64,000 nt of DNA from Bacillus niameyensis (GTDB taxonomy: Bacteria > Bacillota > Bacilli > Bacillales > Bacillaceae_C): positions 3,691,064-3,755,063 of the forward strand of contig NZ_LN831197.1 in assembly GCF_001375535.1 (NCBI RefSeq), written 5' to 3'. This document shows, piece by piece, positions 18,421 through 27,040 of this stretch. A model generated the notes under the pieces. The model was not told the origin of the DNA and made no database searches. It was given only the letters and a program-made list of their open reading frames with translations. The number at the start of each line of letters is the position of its first letter. The stretch's first letter is position 1. The translations under genes were made by a program, and so were the position numbers.

Positions 18421-20004
18421 GTGAGAAAGGTATTCCTTTTATTAGCTATTTCATTGTTAATTTTCCAAGTTGCTTGCAGCAAGGATACAGGAAGTAAACA
18501 AACTGAGGAAGAACAACTAGAAAATCTTAATGAGACAGGCATGCCCATTGTTAAAGAGCCGATAACGTTAAAAATGTTTACCGGGATGGGGGCAAAGACG
18601 CCGAGGAACTGGGATGACATATTGATTTGGAATACGTATGAAGATATGACTAATATTCAAGTTGAATGGGAGCAAGTAGAGCAACAAGCATTAGAGGAAA
18701 AAAGGAATCTCTCCTTAGTAGGGGGGAATCTTCCCGATGTGTATTATGCTGCTAACATGCCAACCTTAGATATTTTTAAATATGGTCAGCAAGGATCCTT
18801 TTTGAAGTTAAATGATTTGATTGATAAATATGCGCCGAATTTTAAAAAGCTCATGGAAGAGAACCCGGAAATTCGTAAAGCGATCACATTCCCAGATGGT
18901 AATATTTATTCTTTGCCGGTGATTCACGACCCAGAATTCACTTCCGTAAGGACGCATCCACTCCCATATTTTAATCAAGATGTACTTGATAAATATGAGT
19001 TGGAAATTCCGGAGACGACAGATGACTACTATCAATTTTTGAAAACTGTAAAAGAAAATGAGCCGGATCTCATTCCTTTCGGTGCACGAAATATTACCGC
19101 ATTGATCGGTTGGCTAAAAGGATCATTTAGTGTTTCCACAACAGGTCGAAGTTATATTGACAAAGATCCAGAAACAGATGATCTTCGATTCTACCCTATA
19201 ACGGATGGGTACAGAGAAATGTTGGAATATATTAATAAGTTATATTCGGAGAAGCTGATTGAACAGAATATCTTTACAATTGATGTCGCGCAATTTCTTG
19301 CAAATGGCGGAGAAGGATCCTATGCGAGCACTGTTTTCTATGCACCAGGAGAACTTTTCGGCAAGGAAGTAGGGGAAAAGTATGTTGGAGGATTACCGCT
19401 TGAGGGTCCTCATGGCGAAAGAAAATTTGCCCAATTAGCGAATCCTGTTGGACATATCGGAAAATTTATCATTACTAGTGAAAATCCCGATCCCGCTGCA
19501 ACAATGAGATGGGTTGATTATTTTTACAGTGATGAAGGGTCTAGATTATTCTATATGGGGCTAGAGAACGAGACATATGAAGAAGTAGATGGTAAATACA
19601 AATACGTAGATAAAATTGTAAATGATCCTGAAGGATTATCAAAAGATGAAGCCATTTTGAAATACCTTGGATGGGTCGGTATAGGGGCTCCAGGGATATT
19701 AAAGGAACAGTATTTTGATGGATCCGAAAGTGCAGATCAAGCATTAGAAGCAGCGAAAAAGGTTGAACCTTATTTAATTAATGAAGCATGGCCGCCGTTT
19801 ACGTATACAGAAGAAGAAGCGAAACGTCTAGATGCTTTGGCAGCTGATATTGAAAAATATGTCGTTGAAATGCAAGATAAGTTTATCGTGGGGGAAGCTG
19901 CTTTCTCTGAGTGGGATAGTTATGTTGACAGTATTCAAAAAATGGGATTAGACGAGTATATGGAAATTCAGAAAGCTGCATTTGATAGATACGTAGAAAA
20001 CTAA
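18421..20004 (+). CDS. LplA-type extracellular solute-binding lipoprotein, copy 1
   Basis: Binding protein of the long family 1 group that includes B. subtilis LplA and YtcQ, 527 residues. It starts at GTG 18421, served by AAAGGGG; the encoded signal (RKVFLLLAISLLIFQVACSK) ends in lipobox VAC. An ATG-initiated extension to 18322 would bury the signal peptide and is unlikely. The mature protein is very similar to the product of the next gene over nearly its whole length (for instance both share LPDVYYAANMPTLDIFKYGQ). No permease genes follow, unlike the lplABC arrangement, so partners must be encoded elsewhere. Ligand probably an oligosaccharide. Confidence 0.88.
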   Translation: MRKVFLLLAISLLIFQVACSKDTGSKQTEEEQLENLNETGMPIVKEPITLKMFTGMGAKTPRNWDDILIWNTYEDMTNIQVEWEQVEQQALEEKRNLSLVGGNLPDVYYAANMPTLDIFKYGQQGSFLKLNDLIDKYAPNFKKLMEENPEIRKAITFPDGNIYSLPVIHDPEFTSVRTHPLPYFNQDVLDKYELEIPETTDDYYQFLKTVKENEPDLIPFGARNITALIGWLKGSFSVSTTGRSYIDKDPETDDLRFYPITDGYREMLEYINKLYSEKLIEQNIFTIDVAQFLANGGEGSYASTVFYAPGELFGKEVGEKYVGGLPLEGPHGERKFAQLANPVGHIGKFIITSENPDPAATMRWVDYFYSDEGSRLFYMGLENETYEEVDGKYKYVDKIVNDPEGLSKDEAILKYLGWVGIGAPGILKEQYFDGSESADQALEAAKKVEPYLINEAWPPFTYTEEEAKRLDALAADIEKYVVEMQDKFIVGEAAFSEWDSYVDSIQKMGLDEYMEIQKAAFDRYVEN

Positions 20005-20022
20005 AATAAATAATAAAGGGCT

Positions 20023-20059
20023 AAAGCGAGTGGGTAATTTTCTTTTCTCACTTGCTTTT
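20023..20059 (+). terminator. Terminator after the first LplA-like gene
   Basis: AAAGCGAGTG and CACTTGCTTT pair (one G-T wobble) across a pyrimidine-rich loop and run into TTTTA. Confidence 0.6.
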
Positions 20060-20134
20060 ATAATAGTCGAAAATTCACTGCTAGACTCGTTTTCTAGCAA
20101 ATAACCGAGAAAAAGTAGTTTTTTTTACAAAGTA

Positions 20135-20163
20135 TTGACAGAAAAATTATAATGGTGTAAATT
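20135..20163 (+). promoter_or_regulatory. Putative sigma-A promoter of the second LplA-like gene
   Basis: Consensus TTGACA (20135-20140), 17 bp, TAAATT (20158-20163). A TATAAT (20148-20153) lies inside the spacer. This gives a leader of about 440 nt. Confidence 0.5.
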
Positions 20164-20259
20164 TGACGAAAGATGATTTTAAAAAAGTATAGTTAATAAT
20201 GAAATTTACTTTCACCCACATCCTATCAGAATTTAACTTTATAAAGATATTAAGCATGA

Positions 20260-20289
20260 TGTTATTAATTTAAAATAAGATTAATAACA
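20260..20289. repeat. Inverted repeat in the leader
   Basis: Perfect 10-bp arms TGTTATTAAT and ATTAATAACA separated by 10 bases. It could be an operator or an AT-rich RNA hairpin. Confidence 0.45.
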
Positions 20290-20335
20290 CGAGTACAATT
20301 TGTTTATTGTCTAGGAATTAAGCCTCATCGATTTG

Positions 20336-20350
20336 TTGCAAACGCATACA
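20336..20350 (+). promoter_or_regulatory. cre site (CcpA-binding), full consensus match
   Basis: TTGCAAACGCATACA fits the Bacillus consensus WTGNAANCGNWNNCW at every defined position. It lies between the proposed promoter and the second LplA-like gene, so carbon catabolite repression by roadblock is plausible. Confidence 0.65.
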
Positions 20351-20612
20351 TCAAAATCTCCTTTTGAAGTTTTACCGTCATTTTTAGAGTGCGTTGGCAA
20401 ACCTCTTGCGTAATAGAATGATTTCATTTTTTCAAGAATGGATAGATCAAGGGTTTCCCTTGTTTATCAATATTTATTACCTTAAAGGAGTGTGATAAAT
20501 AAAGAGAAATAATGAAGGTTGGAACTCATCTTTTTTTACAGAACCGTGAAAAGCAGCCATAGTTCGATGGTTGCTAATGCTGAACAAAATGTTGAGGGGG
20601 GTATCTTAAAAA

Positions 20613-22208
20613 ATGAGAAAACTATTGTACGTGTTTATGGCTTTAGCTTTAGTAGTACTTGCTGCATGTTCGAAGGATTCAGGCGGTGAGGCAGAAAAGG
20701 AAAAAGAAAAAGAAGAAGCCCAACAGAATCTAAACGAAACAGGGATGCCGATCGTAAAAGATCAGATTACATTGAAAATGTGGGCAGCAATGGGTAATAA
20801 CACGATGAAAAACTGGAATGACATTCTAGTCTGGAACACTTATGAAGAAATGACAAACGTTAAAGTCGAGTGGGAACAGGTCGAGCCAGATGCGGTTGAG
20901 GAGAAAAGAAACCTTTCCCTAGTCAGTGGAACACTTCCCGATGTTTATTATGCTGCGAACATGCCGACTCTAGATATCTTTAAATATGGGCAGCAAGGTT
21001 CGTTTGTAAAATTGAATGATTTAATTGATAAGTATGCTCCTAATTTAAAGAAATTAATGGATGAAAATCCAAGTATTCGTAAAGCGATTACATTCCCGGA
21101 TGGAAATATATATTCACTTCCAGTTATTCATGATCCTGAATTCACATCAGTAAGGACACATCCACTTATGTGGTATAACAAGGAACTATTGGATAAGTAT
21201 GGAATGGATGTTCCTTCTACAACAGAGGAATTTTACACATTCTTGAAAACGGTTCAAGAAAAAGATCCTGATATTACTCCATATGGATCTTACAATGGAA
21301 CACTGCATGTTAACTTCTTAAGAGGAGCATTTGGTGTAGGAAATACTGGACGCAGCTATATTGATAAAGATCCTGAGTCAGGTGAACTTCGTTTCTATCC
21401 AATAACAGATAATTATCGTGAGCTATTGGAATATGCAAACAAGCTGCATACAGAGAAGTTAGTTGAACAAAATATCTATACGATTGACTGGGCTCAATTC
21501 TTAAACAATGGTGCTGAAGATAAGTATGCAAGTATGGTATTCTATGCACCTGAAGAGCTGTTTGGTAAAGAGATTGGAGAAAAGTATGTAGGTGGTTTAC
21601 CGCTTAAAGGTCCACACGGTGATCAAAAATGGGCACAAGTGGCATTCCCTGTAGGTCATATTGGTAAATTTATTATTACAGATCAAAACAAAAATCCTGA
21701 AGCAACGATGAGATGGGTCGATCATTTCTACAGCGATGAAGGTTCAAGATTGTTCTACATGGGTGTAGAAAACGAAACTTATGAAGTTGTTGACGGCAAA
21801 TATAAGTATATGGATCACATCACTAACAGTACTGAAGGATTGACGAAAGAACAAGAAATCGTTAAGTACCTAGGGTGGATTGGAATCGGTGCTCCTGGTA
21901 TTCTAATGCAAGATTACTTCGATGGGTCTGAAGGATCTGATCAAGCTTTAGAAGCAGCAGCAAAAGTAGAACCATACCTTCTTGATGAAGTATGGCCGCC
22001 ATTCACTTATACAGAAGAAGAAAGTAAAGAGTTAACAGCGTTAGCTGCAGACATCGAAAAATATGTCACTGAAATGCAGGATAAATTCGTTGTTGGCGAA
22101 GAGTCTCTCTCTAACTGGGATAAGTTCGTAGACACCGTTAAGAAGCAGGGTCTTGATCGATACATGGAAATTCAAAATGATGCTTATCAAAGATATTTAG
22201 ATAACTAA
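20613..22208 (+). CDS. LplA-type extracellular solute-binding lipoprotein, copy 2
   Basis: 531-residue paralogue of the preceding lipoprotein. The signal peptide ends in lipobox LAAC followed by SKDSGG and a Glu/Lys-rich linker (EKEKEKEEA). Mature sequences of the two copies are conspicuously alike from NLNETGMPIVK to the C-terminus, so they arose by tandem duplication. This copy has its own promoter, a long leader with a cre site, a GAGGGGGG ribosome binding site about 12 bases before ATG, and a very strong terminator. No permease or ATPase genes are nearby. Probably binds an oligosaccharide and works with a transporter encoded elsewhere. Confidence 0.9.
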   Translation: MRKLLYVFMALALVVLAACSKDSGGEAEKEKEKEEAQQNLNETGMPIVKDQITLKMWAAMGNNTMKNWNDILVWNTYEEMTNVKVEWEQVEPDAVEEKRNLSLVSGTLPDVYYAANMPTLDIFKYGQQGSFVKLNDLIDKYAPNLKKLMDENPSIRKAITFPDGNIYSLPVIHDPEFTSVRTHPLMWYNKELLDKYGMDVPSTTEEFYTFLKTVQEKDPDITPYGSYNGTLHVNFLRGAFGVGNTGRSYIDKDPESGELRFYPITDNYRELLEYANKLHTEKLVEQNIYTIDWAQFLNNGAEDKYASMVFYAPEELFGKEIGEKYVGGLPLKGPHGDQKWAQVAFPVGHIGKFIITDQNKNPEATMRWVDHFYSDEGSRLFYMGVENETYEVVDGKYKYMDHITNSTEGLTKEQEIVKYLGWIGIGAPGILMQDYFDGSEGSDQALEAAAKVEPYLLDEVWPPFTYTEEESKELTALAADIEKYVTEMQDKFVVGEESLSNWDKFVDTVKKQGLDRYMEIQNDAYQRYLDN

Positions 22209-22227
22209 GTCTTATCGCATCTAATAT

Positions 22228-22273
22228 CGAAAGGTTGTATCTCGATTGATCGAGATACAACCTTTCGATTTTT
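22228..22273 (+). terminator. Very strong terminator after the second LplA-like gene
   Basis: A near-continuous 19-bp stem (CGAAAGGTTGTATCTCGAT and its exact complement) is followed by ATTTTTA. Confidence 0.9.
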
Positions 22274-22305
22274 ATAAAAGATGAAATTTTTCCGGATGAA
22301 CTGGC

Positions 22306-22617
22306 CTATTCCAGTTCATCTTTCGGCAGGATGATAATCGTTGCTTTGTGATCTGTTTCAGGCACTGTTGTCTGGATGATTTGGCACCTTGTTTTATAAA
22401 ATTCTTTCATTTCGTTTTTTAAATCAGAAAGGGCATTGCGGATCGCCTGTTTTGTATTTGCTCCGCTCCCACTCCCCGCTATGCTTTCTTCCTGATAATA
22501 GTAGTAGTTGGCAAATGCTTGAGTATGGCCTTCGTAGACGTAATAATCAACTTCAACCTTCATCCCATTTTGGAGGGTAATCCAAAATACTTTGCTTTCT
22601 CTAGGCAATTGATACAT
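22306..22617 (-). CDS. Hypothetical protein
   Basis: A 103-residue soluble protein that I cannot assign. It has a Tyr-rich stretch (FANYYYYQEE), then GSGSGANTKQ, an amphipathic helix and a beta-rich C-terminus ending in acidic residues. I chose the ATG at 22617, preceded by AAAGGGG; an upstream in-frame ATG at 22653 has no ribosome binding site. It lies alone on the minus strand, downstream of and convergent with the second LplA-like gene, so it gives no functional clue by context. Small Bacillus-specific accessory protein is the best description. Confidence 0.5.
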   Translation of the reverse strand: MYQLPRESKVFWITLQNGMKVEVDYYVYEGHTQAFANYYYYQEESIAGSGSGANTKQAIRNALSDLKNEMKEFYKTRCQIIQTTVPETDHKATIIILPKDELE

Positions 22618-23035
22618 ATCCCCAACCCCTTTCGTATATGTTGTCCCGTTCATTTTTTAAAATGGCATAATCACATTGTATTCTTCCTCACGCATAACTG
22701 CAAGCAGATTTAAGTAGCATCTCCATTTCTTCCGATAACGATCGGATATTGTTAAAAGCCGCTGTATAAAATACTTTTTAGAAGTAGTTACTAAAGTTAT
22801 ATCTGTATAGATTAATACATGCGTGTCTTTAGACTTATTAATCGCTAAGGTATATTAAAAATTATATCATACTAGGTATTTCGATATGTTGAAAATGGAC
22901 TATATCTGGTATTATGGAATAGACGACAATTTTTGACATTTTTATATAGATGAGTGTGGACAAATTTAAACGATGTGTATACTTATCAAGCTTAAGGCGA
23001 CAGTGGTACCTTAAGCTTTTGTCATTTTTTATAGA
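22618..23035. other. Intergenic region upstream of the five-gene operon
   Basis: No gene is seen. A TTGACA at 22933 has no fitting -10 box, and a TTGAAA/TATTAT pair near 22890 is too closely spaced, so I could not place the operon promoter. A terminator-like hairpin occupies its right end. Confidence 0.4.
22988..23020 (+). terminator. Terminator-like hairpin in the leader of the five-gene operon
   Basis: AAGCTTAAGG and CCTTAAGCTT are perfect 10-bp arms followed by TTGTCATTTTTT, about 15 bases ahead of the first gene. It is either a terminator insulating the operon or an attenuator controlling it. Confidence 0.6.
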
Positions 23036-25549
23036 TTGGAGGGGGTCCTTGTCAAAACGATAGAAACTCATTTACAGGAAGCCATCTATCTTGATAACAG
23101 AGGTTTTATAAAAGAGGCTAAACTCCAGTATGATCAAGTCATTGATCATTTACAGCAATTTGATGCGGAGTCTCTTACGCGAATAAGTTCTTTTTATCAT
23201 TCCCAACGTCAGTACGATGTTGTATTTAATGCTAGTAAAATAGGTATAGAGAAATTAGGAAACTTAAATATATTGGGACCTTTGTTTCTTACGGCGTGGG
23301 AGAGAATGAGCCAAGAACTCCACTACATAGAATGGTTGCTTGTACAGCCAGGGATTGACTATTTACTTTCTATAAAACTACGGATCGCGGAACATTTACT
23401 TAAGGCCGGTAAATTGGATAAAGCTTATATGATTTCTCTTGAAGTCGCAGAAAAAATAGAACATGAATTTCGAGAAAATCCAAGCCAATCCAGTCTTTAT
23501 ATTGATATATTGCTTCATTTAGTAGGTATAGAGTTTGAGTTGGGGAATTTGACTCAGGCAAGGTTTCATTTACGAAAACTGATCTTTCTGAAATGGGAGT
23601 ATTTGGAAAGAGGGCAAGATATTGCTTACTGGGCTATTCTTCTTGATGAAATGACACATCTCATCATGCGCCCCGATTGGAGTCATAACGATTGGAATTT
23701 GTCTGATGATGTTCAGCTTATCGCTCAATTTTATGAAGAACTTGCCGGAAAAGTTTTATCTAAAAATCTAGTCCAGCAGTTGCGATCCAAACCTTTTCAA
23801 GATCAAAGACTTGAGCAGAAGCGAAAGATTTACATACGGTTTATTAAGAAAATGGGTAAGCAGTCTGATTGGAATGAAGGTATAGAGGAAGCTTTTCAAG
23901 ATAATCCAAATGACTTACTTTTAACGCTTTTATATGCTGATTTTCTTAAGGAGGAGCGACCAACTGAGCGAGCTTCTTTTTGGAAAAGGGAATTCACGAA
24001 ACATGCCGATCGGCCTGAGGCAATTAAGGCTTATTGGAATACATCCGAAAAACATCGTGAACAGAAAAAGTTAGATGTGGATTTGGATGATTGTGAAATC
24101 ACCTTTTTAGGCGGCGGAGAAAAGATTGGCGGAACGTCGATCTTAATAAGTGTTAAAGGCCATCATATTCTGCTCGATGCGGGGATGCATTTGCATGAAG
24201 AGGTTTATCACCCTGATTATTCGCCCCTACTTGAAAGAGGAATTTCATTTGAAGATATAGATGCACTTCTTATCTCTCATGCCCACTTAGATCATACAGG
24301 AGCCATTCCATATATTTACAAGCAGCAGGCCGATATACCAATCTATGCTACTGAGGCGACTAGAAATCTAATGAAATTGCTGCTTATTGATTCTGTTCGA
24401 ATGGACAATGAAACACATCGTCTTGACTATAGTGAAGATGATGTCCACGCAGCATTACTTTCAATTCACAATGTTGATTTTTCCAAAACGTTCATTATCC
24501 CATCTGGTCATGATGAATGGAAGATTACCTATTTCCCTTCAGGACATATATTAGGTGCTGGTGCTATTCATATCGAAATGCAAGGGATTTCTATCTTGTT
24601 CACAGGAGATTATTCAGTTGACGAACAAAAAACCGTTTTAGGATTAGATCTTCCAGATGACCTATCTGTTGATATTTTAATAACGGAGTCTACTTATGGT
24701 TTTCTCCCAACTAACGCTAGTCTCGGAAGAGCAAGACAGGAAAAACTGTTTGTTGAGTCGATCAAACGCACGATGGATAAGAGGGGATCGATGTTAATTC
24801 CCGCATTTGCAGTCGGAAGAGCACAAGAAATTATTCTCATCTTAAAGGAAGCATTTAAAGAGGAAAGGTATTTACCTTTTAATCTTTTCATTGATGGACG
24901 AGTGACCGATGTCTGCCGGATCTATCAAAGATATGCGGAAAAAGGGCAATATATAAATCCAGCTTTCTATCAAAAAGAGGAAGAAGAACAGATCTTTTTT
25001 GGTGGAGGTGTGCAAGCTGCTCAAGAGATTTATTCGAACAGATTTAATAGTCCCTACACATTTAAAGATTTTATGGAAGACTATATTTCACCGGGAAACA
25101 ATTGTATCGTTGCAAGCTCCGGGATGTTAACAGACAACAGTGCCTCTGCCCGTTATGCGGCATCCCTTATTGAGGAAGAGAAAAATGCTATTTCCTTTAC
25201 AGGGTATATGGATGAGGAAAGTCCTGGACATAAAATTTTGCAGACGAGAAAAACTGGGGAAATTGAAACAACAAATGTCAATGGTGATGAGAAGGAAGTC
25301 CACGCTAGAATTGAGTCTTTTCGTTTATCTGCTCATGCAAGCCGTGAACAAATTTTAGGGCTAATTGTCACTCTACAGCCTAAACGAGTCTTCCTCATGC
25401 ATGGTGAACATACGAAAAAATATAAACCTACTCAAACAATTGTTGGCGGGGAGAAAATTTATCCTTCTATTATTGATTTGCTCGGGTTTTTAAACGATAA
25501 AATGACGATTACTGCCGCCTTTAATGGCCAAACCTATCATTTATATTAA
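23036..25549 (+). CDS. TPR-like / beta-CASP metallo-beta-lactamase fold protein (predicted ribonuclease)
   Basis: 837 residues. About 1-340 is an all-helical, TPR-like region. From 352 on is a metallo-beta-lactamase plus beta-CASP domain of the CPSF/RNase J superfamily: HAHLDH (415-420), H504, D525, E551 in ESTYG, IPAFAVGRAQE (589-599), SSGM (694-697), H767 in SAHAS and H789 in MHGEH. The zinc ligands and beta-CASP motifs are complete, so an RNA endo- or exonuclease is expected. Odd start: the frame opens at TTG 23036, yet the strong GGAGGGGG lies just after it and no standard in-frame start codon follows at the usual spacing. First gene of a five-gene operon (14 bp to the next gene). Confidence 0.85.
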   Translation: MEGVLVKTIETHLQEAIYLDNRGFIKEAKLQYDQVIDHLQQFDAESLTRISSFYHSQRQYDVVFNASKIGIEKLGNLNILGPLFLTAWERMSQELHYIEWLLVQPGIDYLLSIKLRIAEHLLKAGKLDKAYMISLEVAEKIEHEFRENPSQSSLYIDILLHLVGIEFELGNLTQARFHLRKLIFLKWEYLERGQDIAYWAILLDEMTHLIMRPDWSHNDWNLSDDVQLIAQFYEELAGKVLSKNLVQQLRSKPFQDQRLEQKRKIYIRFIKKMGKQSDWNEGIEEAFQDNPNDLLLTLLYADFLKEERPTERASFWKREFTKHADRPEAIKAYWNTSEKHREQKKLDVDLDDCEITFLGGGEKIGGTSILISVKGHHILLDAGMHLHEEVYHPDYSPLLERGISFEDIDALLISHAHLDHTGAIPYIYKQQADIPIYATEATRNLMKLLLIDSVRMDNETHRLDYSEDDVHAALLSIHNVDFSKTFIIPSGHDEWKITYFPSGHILGAGAIHIEMQGISILFTGDYSVDEQKTVLGLDLPDDLSVDILITESTYGFLPTNASLGRARQEKLFVESIKRTMDKRGSMLIPAFAVGRAQEIILILKEAFKEERYLPFNLFIDGRVTDVCRIYQRYAEKGQYINPAFYQKEEEEQIFFGGGVQAAQEIYSNRFNSPYTFKDFMEDYISPGNNCIVASSGMLTDNSASARYAASLIEEEKNAISFTGYMDEESPGHKILQTRKTGEIETTNVNGDEKEVHARIESFRLSAHASREQILGLIVTLQPKRVFLMHGEHTKKYKPTQTIVGGEKIYPSIIDLLGFLNDKMTITAAFNGQTYHLY

Positions 25550-25563
25550 GAGGAGATAGAACC

Positions 25564-27039
25564 ATGAATATTAAAACACAAGTATTAGAAGCTGTTTTAA
25601 AATCTTATGGAAAACCAGATAGAGAGTTATATGCTAGTATTCCAGAGATGCCGAAAGAGGAGCTGGAACAGCATCTAAAAGAGTTTAATCTGCTTGATGG
25701 GAGAGACCGCAATTCATTTTTCTGGCAATTACAGTCGGAAGCTGAGAAGCACGTCTATGAAAATATTACTTCCGATGATACGGAACGTTTAGCAGAACTA
25801 ATTACAGAAAGTTGGAATAAGGAAAAAGCGATTAAAATTGACTCGGCCTTGGCTATCAGCTTTTTGTATATTATTAATTTGAAATTTCCTAATTCTCGAA
25901 AAGCACTAGCCTATGTTTGTGAAGGAGATCTTCAAAGTTATAAAGCGTTCAACAGTAAGTCGCGTTTGTTTGCAGATTTATTGGTGCGTTATGTAGCGGC
26001 CATTACACCTAAGAACTTTATGAGAAAAGTCGACTTCATTGTACAGCAAGTATTATCCAGAATTTTTGATGATGTTCATAAAGGTGATGGAATGGCTGCA
26101 GTTGATCGAGCAGGATTTGCAAAGGGTCCAAAATTTATCCATATTCCAAAAATGAATGCCTATCAGCGGATAATTGGCTTAAAGAATCAGCCATTTGCTA
26201 ACGGGATCGCTACGATTTTACTAGATGTTTTAAAAGAAGATGAAGAATCTATTGACATAAGAGAATTGCGAAAAAGATCGGCAAAGTTTTTATCCGCACA
26301 GGAAGAAAAGATCGAGGATGAAGACTTTGAATTGAATGATCTGATGGATGACCATGTTCCAGAGGCTGACTTATTCGAAGATATCACGACTGAAGAGCCT
26401 AGTCTTAAAGAAGTTAACAGTGAAGAAGATGCTCCAACGGCTGAAGAAAATGAAATTTTTGAAGAGGAAGCAGTATTACCGCATGCTGAAATTCGAACTT
26501 CTTTGCAACAAGCGCTAAAAGCAGTTGAAACGGCAATGGAAAAAGTAAATGAATGGCCGGAACAAACCACATTAGCAGCTGACAATACTGATCGTAGACT
26601 TGTCATTGCCGAAGAGGAAATTGAACGTTTAAAAGTCGCTTTAGATCAAGAAAAAGAAAGAGTACACGAAGCAGAGGAAAAAGCTTATATGAAAATTTTC
26701 CAAGCAATTGGCGGAGAAGCGAATAATTATCTTTTATCTGATCTGTTTGAAGAAAGTCTAGGTAACACACCAGAGAATCAGAATATTAGTATGGGCAGAC
26801 TCATTAACTTATTTTCTAGTTTAAGCCTAGCCATTGGTTTAGAAGAATACTCAGGCGGCCATGAACTCGGTGATCAATTTACTCTGCAAAAAGATGAACT
26901 GATTAGAAATTATCATATTGATGGTCCGATCGAAAGTAAATCAGAGAATATTCATGTGCGACTACTAAAATACGGCTGGAAGATTAATGGGAATTTACTC
27001 GTGCAACCATTGGTAACTGAAGTGAAGGAGGAAAATTAA
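25564..27039 (+). CDS. Unknown protein of the beta-CASP/Hsp70 operon
   Basis: 491 residues, no family recognised. About 1-245 is helical and compact. About 245-310 is strongly acidic (DEDFELNDLMDDH, TTEEPS, NEIFEEEA), like a flexible linker. About 325-395 predicts a coiled coil with the run RLVIAEEEIERLKVALDQEK. A last small domain (about 400-491) may be helical to mixed. No signal or membrane segment. Good ribosome binding site (AGAGGAG). The Hsp70 gene starts one base after its stop, so their synthesis is tightly linked and a direct partnership is plausible. Confidence 0.75.
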   Translation: MNIKTQVLEAVLKSYGKPDRELYASIPEMPKEELEQHLKEFNLLDGRDRNSFFWQLQSEAEKHVYENITSDDTERLAELITESWNKEKAIKIDSALAISFLYIINLKFPNSRKALAYVCEGDLQSYKAFNSKSRLFADLLVRYVAAITPKNFMRKVDFIVQQVLSRIFDDVHKGDGMAAVDRAGFAKGPKFIHIPKMNAYQRIIGLKNQPFANGIATILLDVLKEDEESIDIRELRKRSAKFLSAQEEKIEDEDFELNDLMDDHVPEADLFEDITTEEPSLKEVNSEEDAPTAEENEIFEEEAVLPHAEIRTSLQQALKAVETAMEKVNEWPEQTTLAADNTDRRLVIAEEEIERLKVALDQEKERVHEAEEKAYMKIFQAIGGEANNYLLSDLFEESLGNTPENQNISMGRLINLFSSLSLAIGLEEYSGGHELGDQFTLQKDELIRNYHIDGPIESKSENIHVRLLKYGWKINGNLLVQPLVTEVKEEN

Positions 27040-27040
27040 A

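Larger units (their letters stand above)
20060..20612 (+). promoter_or_regulatory. Long regulatory leader of the second LplA-like gene
   Basis: No gene is seen in these 550 bases. They hold a promoter, an inverted repeat and a cre site, listed separately, and an unused ribosome-binding-like AAAGGAG at 20484. A 16-codon frame from ATG 20512 has no ribosome binding site at a proper distance. Confidence 0.5.

Noticed and set aside
20060-20612. Known riboswitch or T-box in the long leader
   Set aside because: No conserved T-box TGGNACCGCG sequence or recognisable aptamer core was found by eye.
26187-26606. Ser-rich 139-codon frame opposite the acidic linker of the unknown operon protein
   Set aside because: A Ser-rich antisense frame is the expected mirror of Glu/Asp-rich codons; no start signals.
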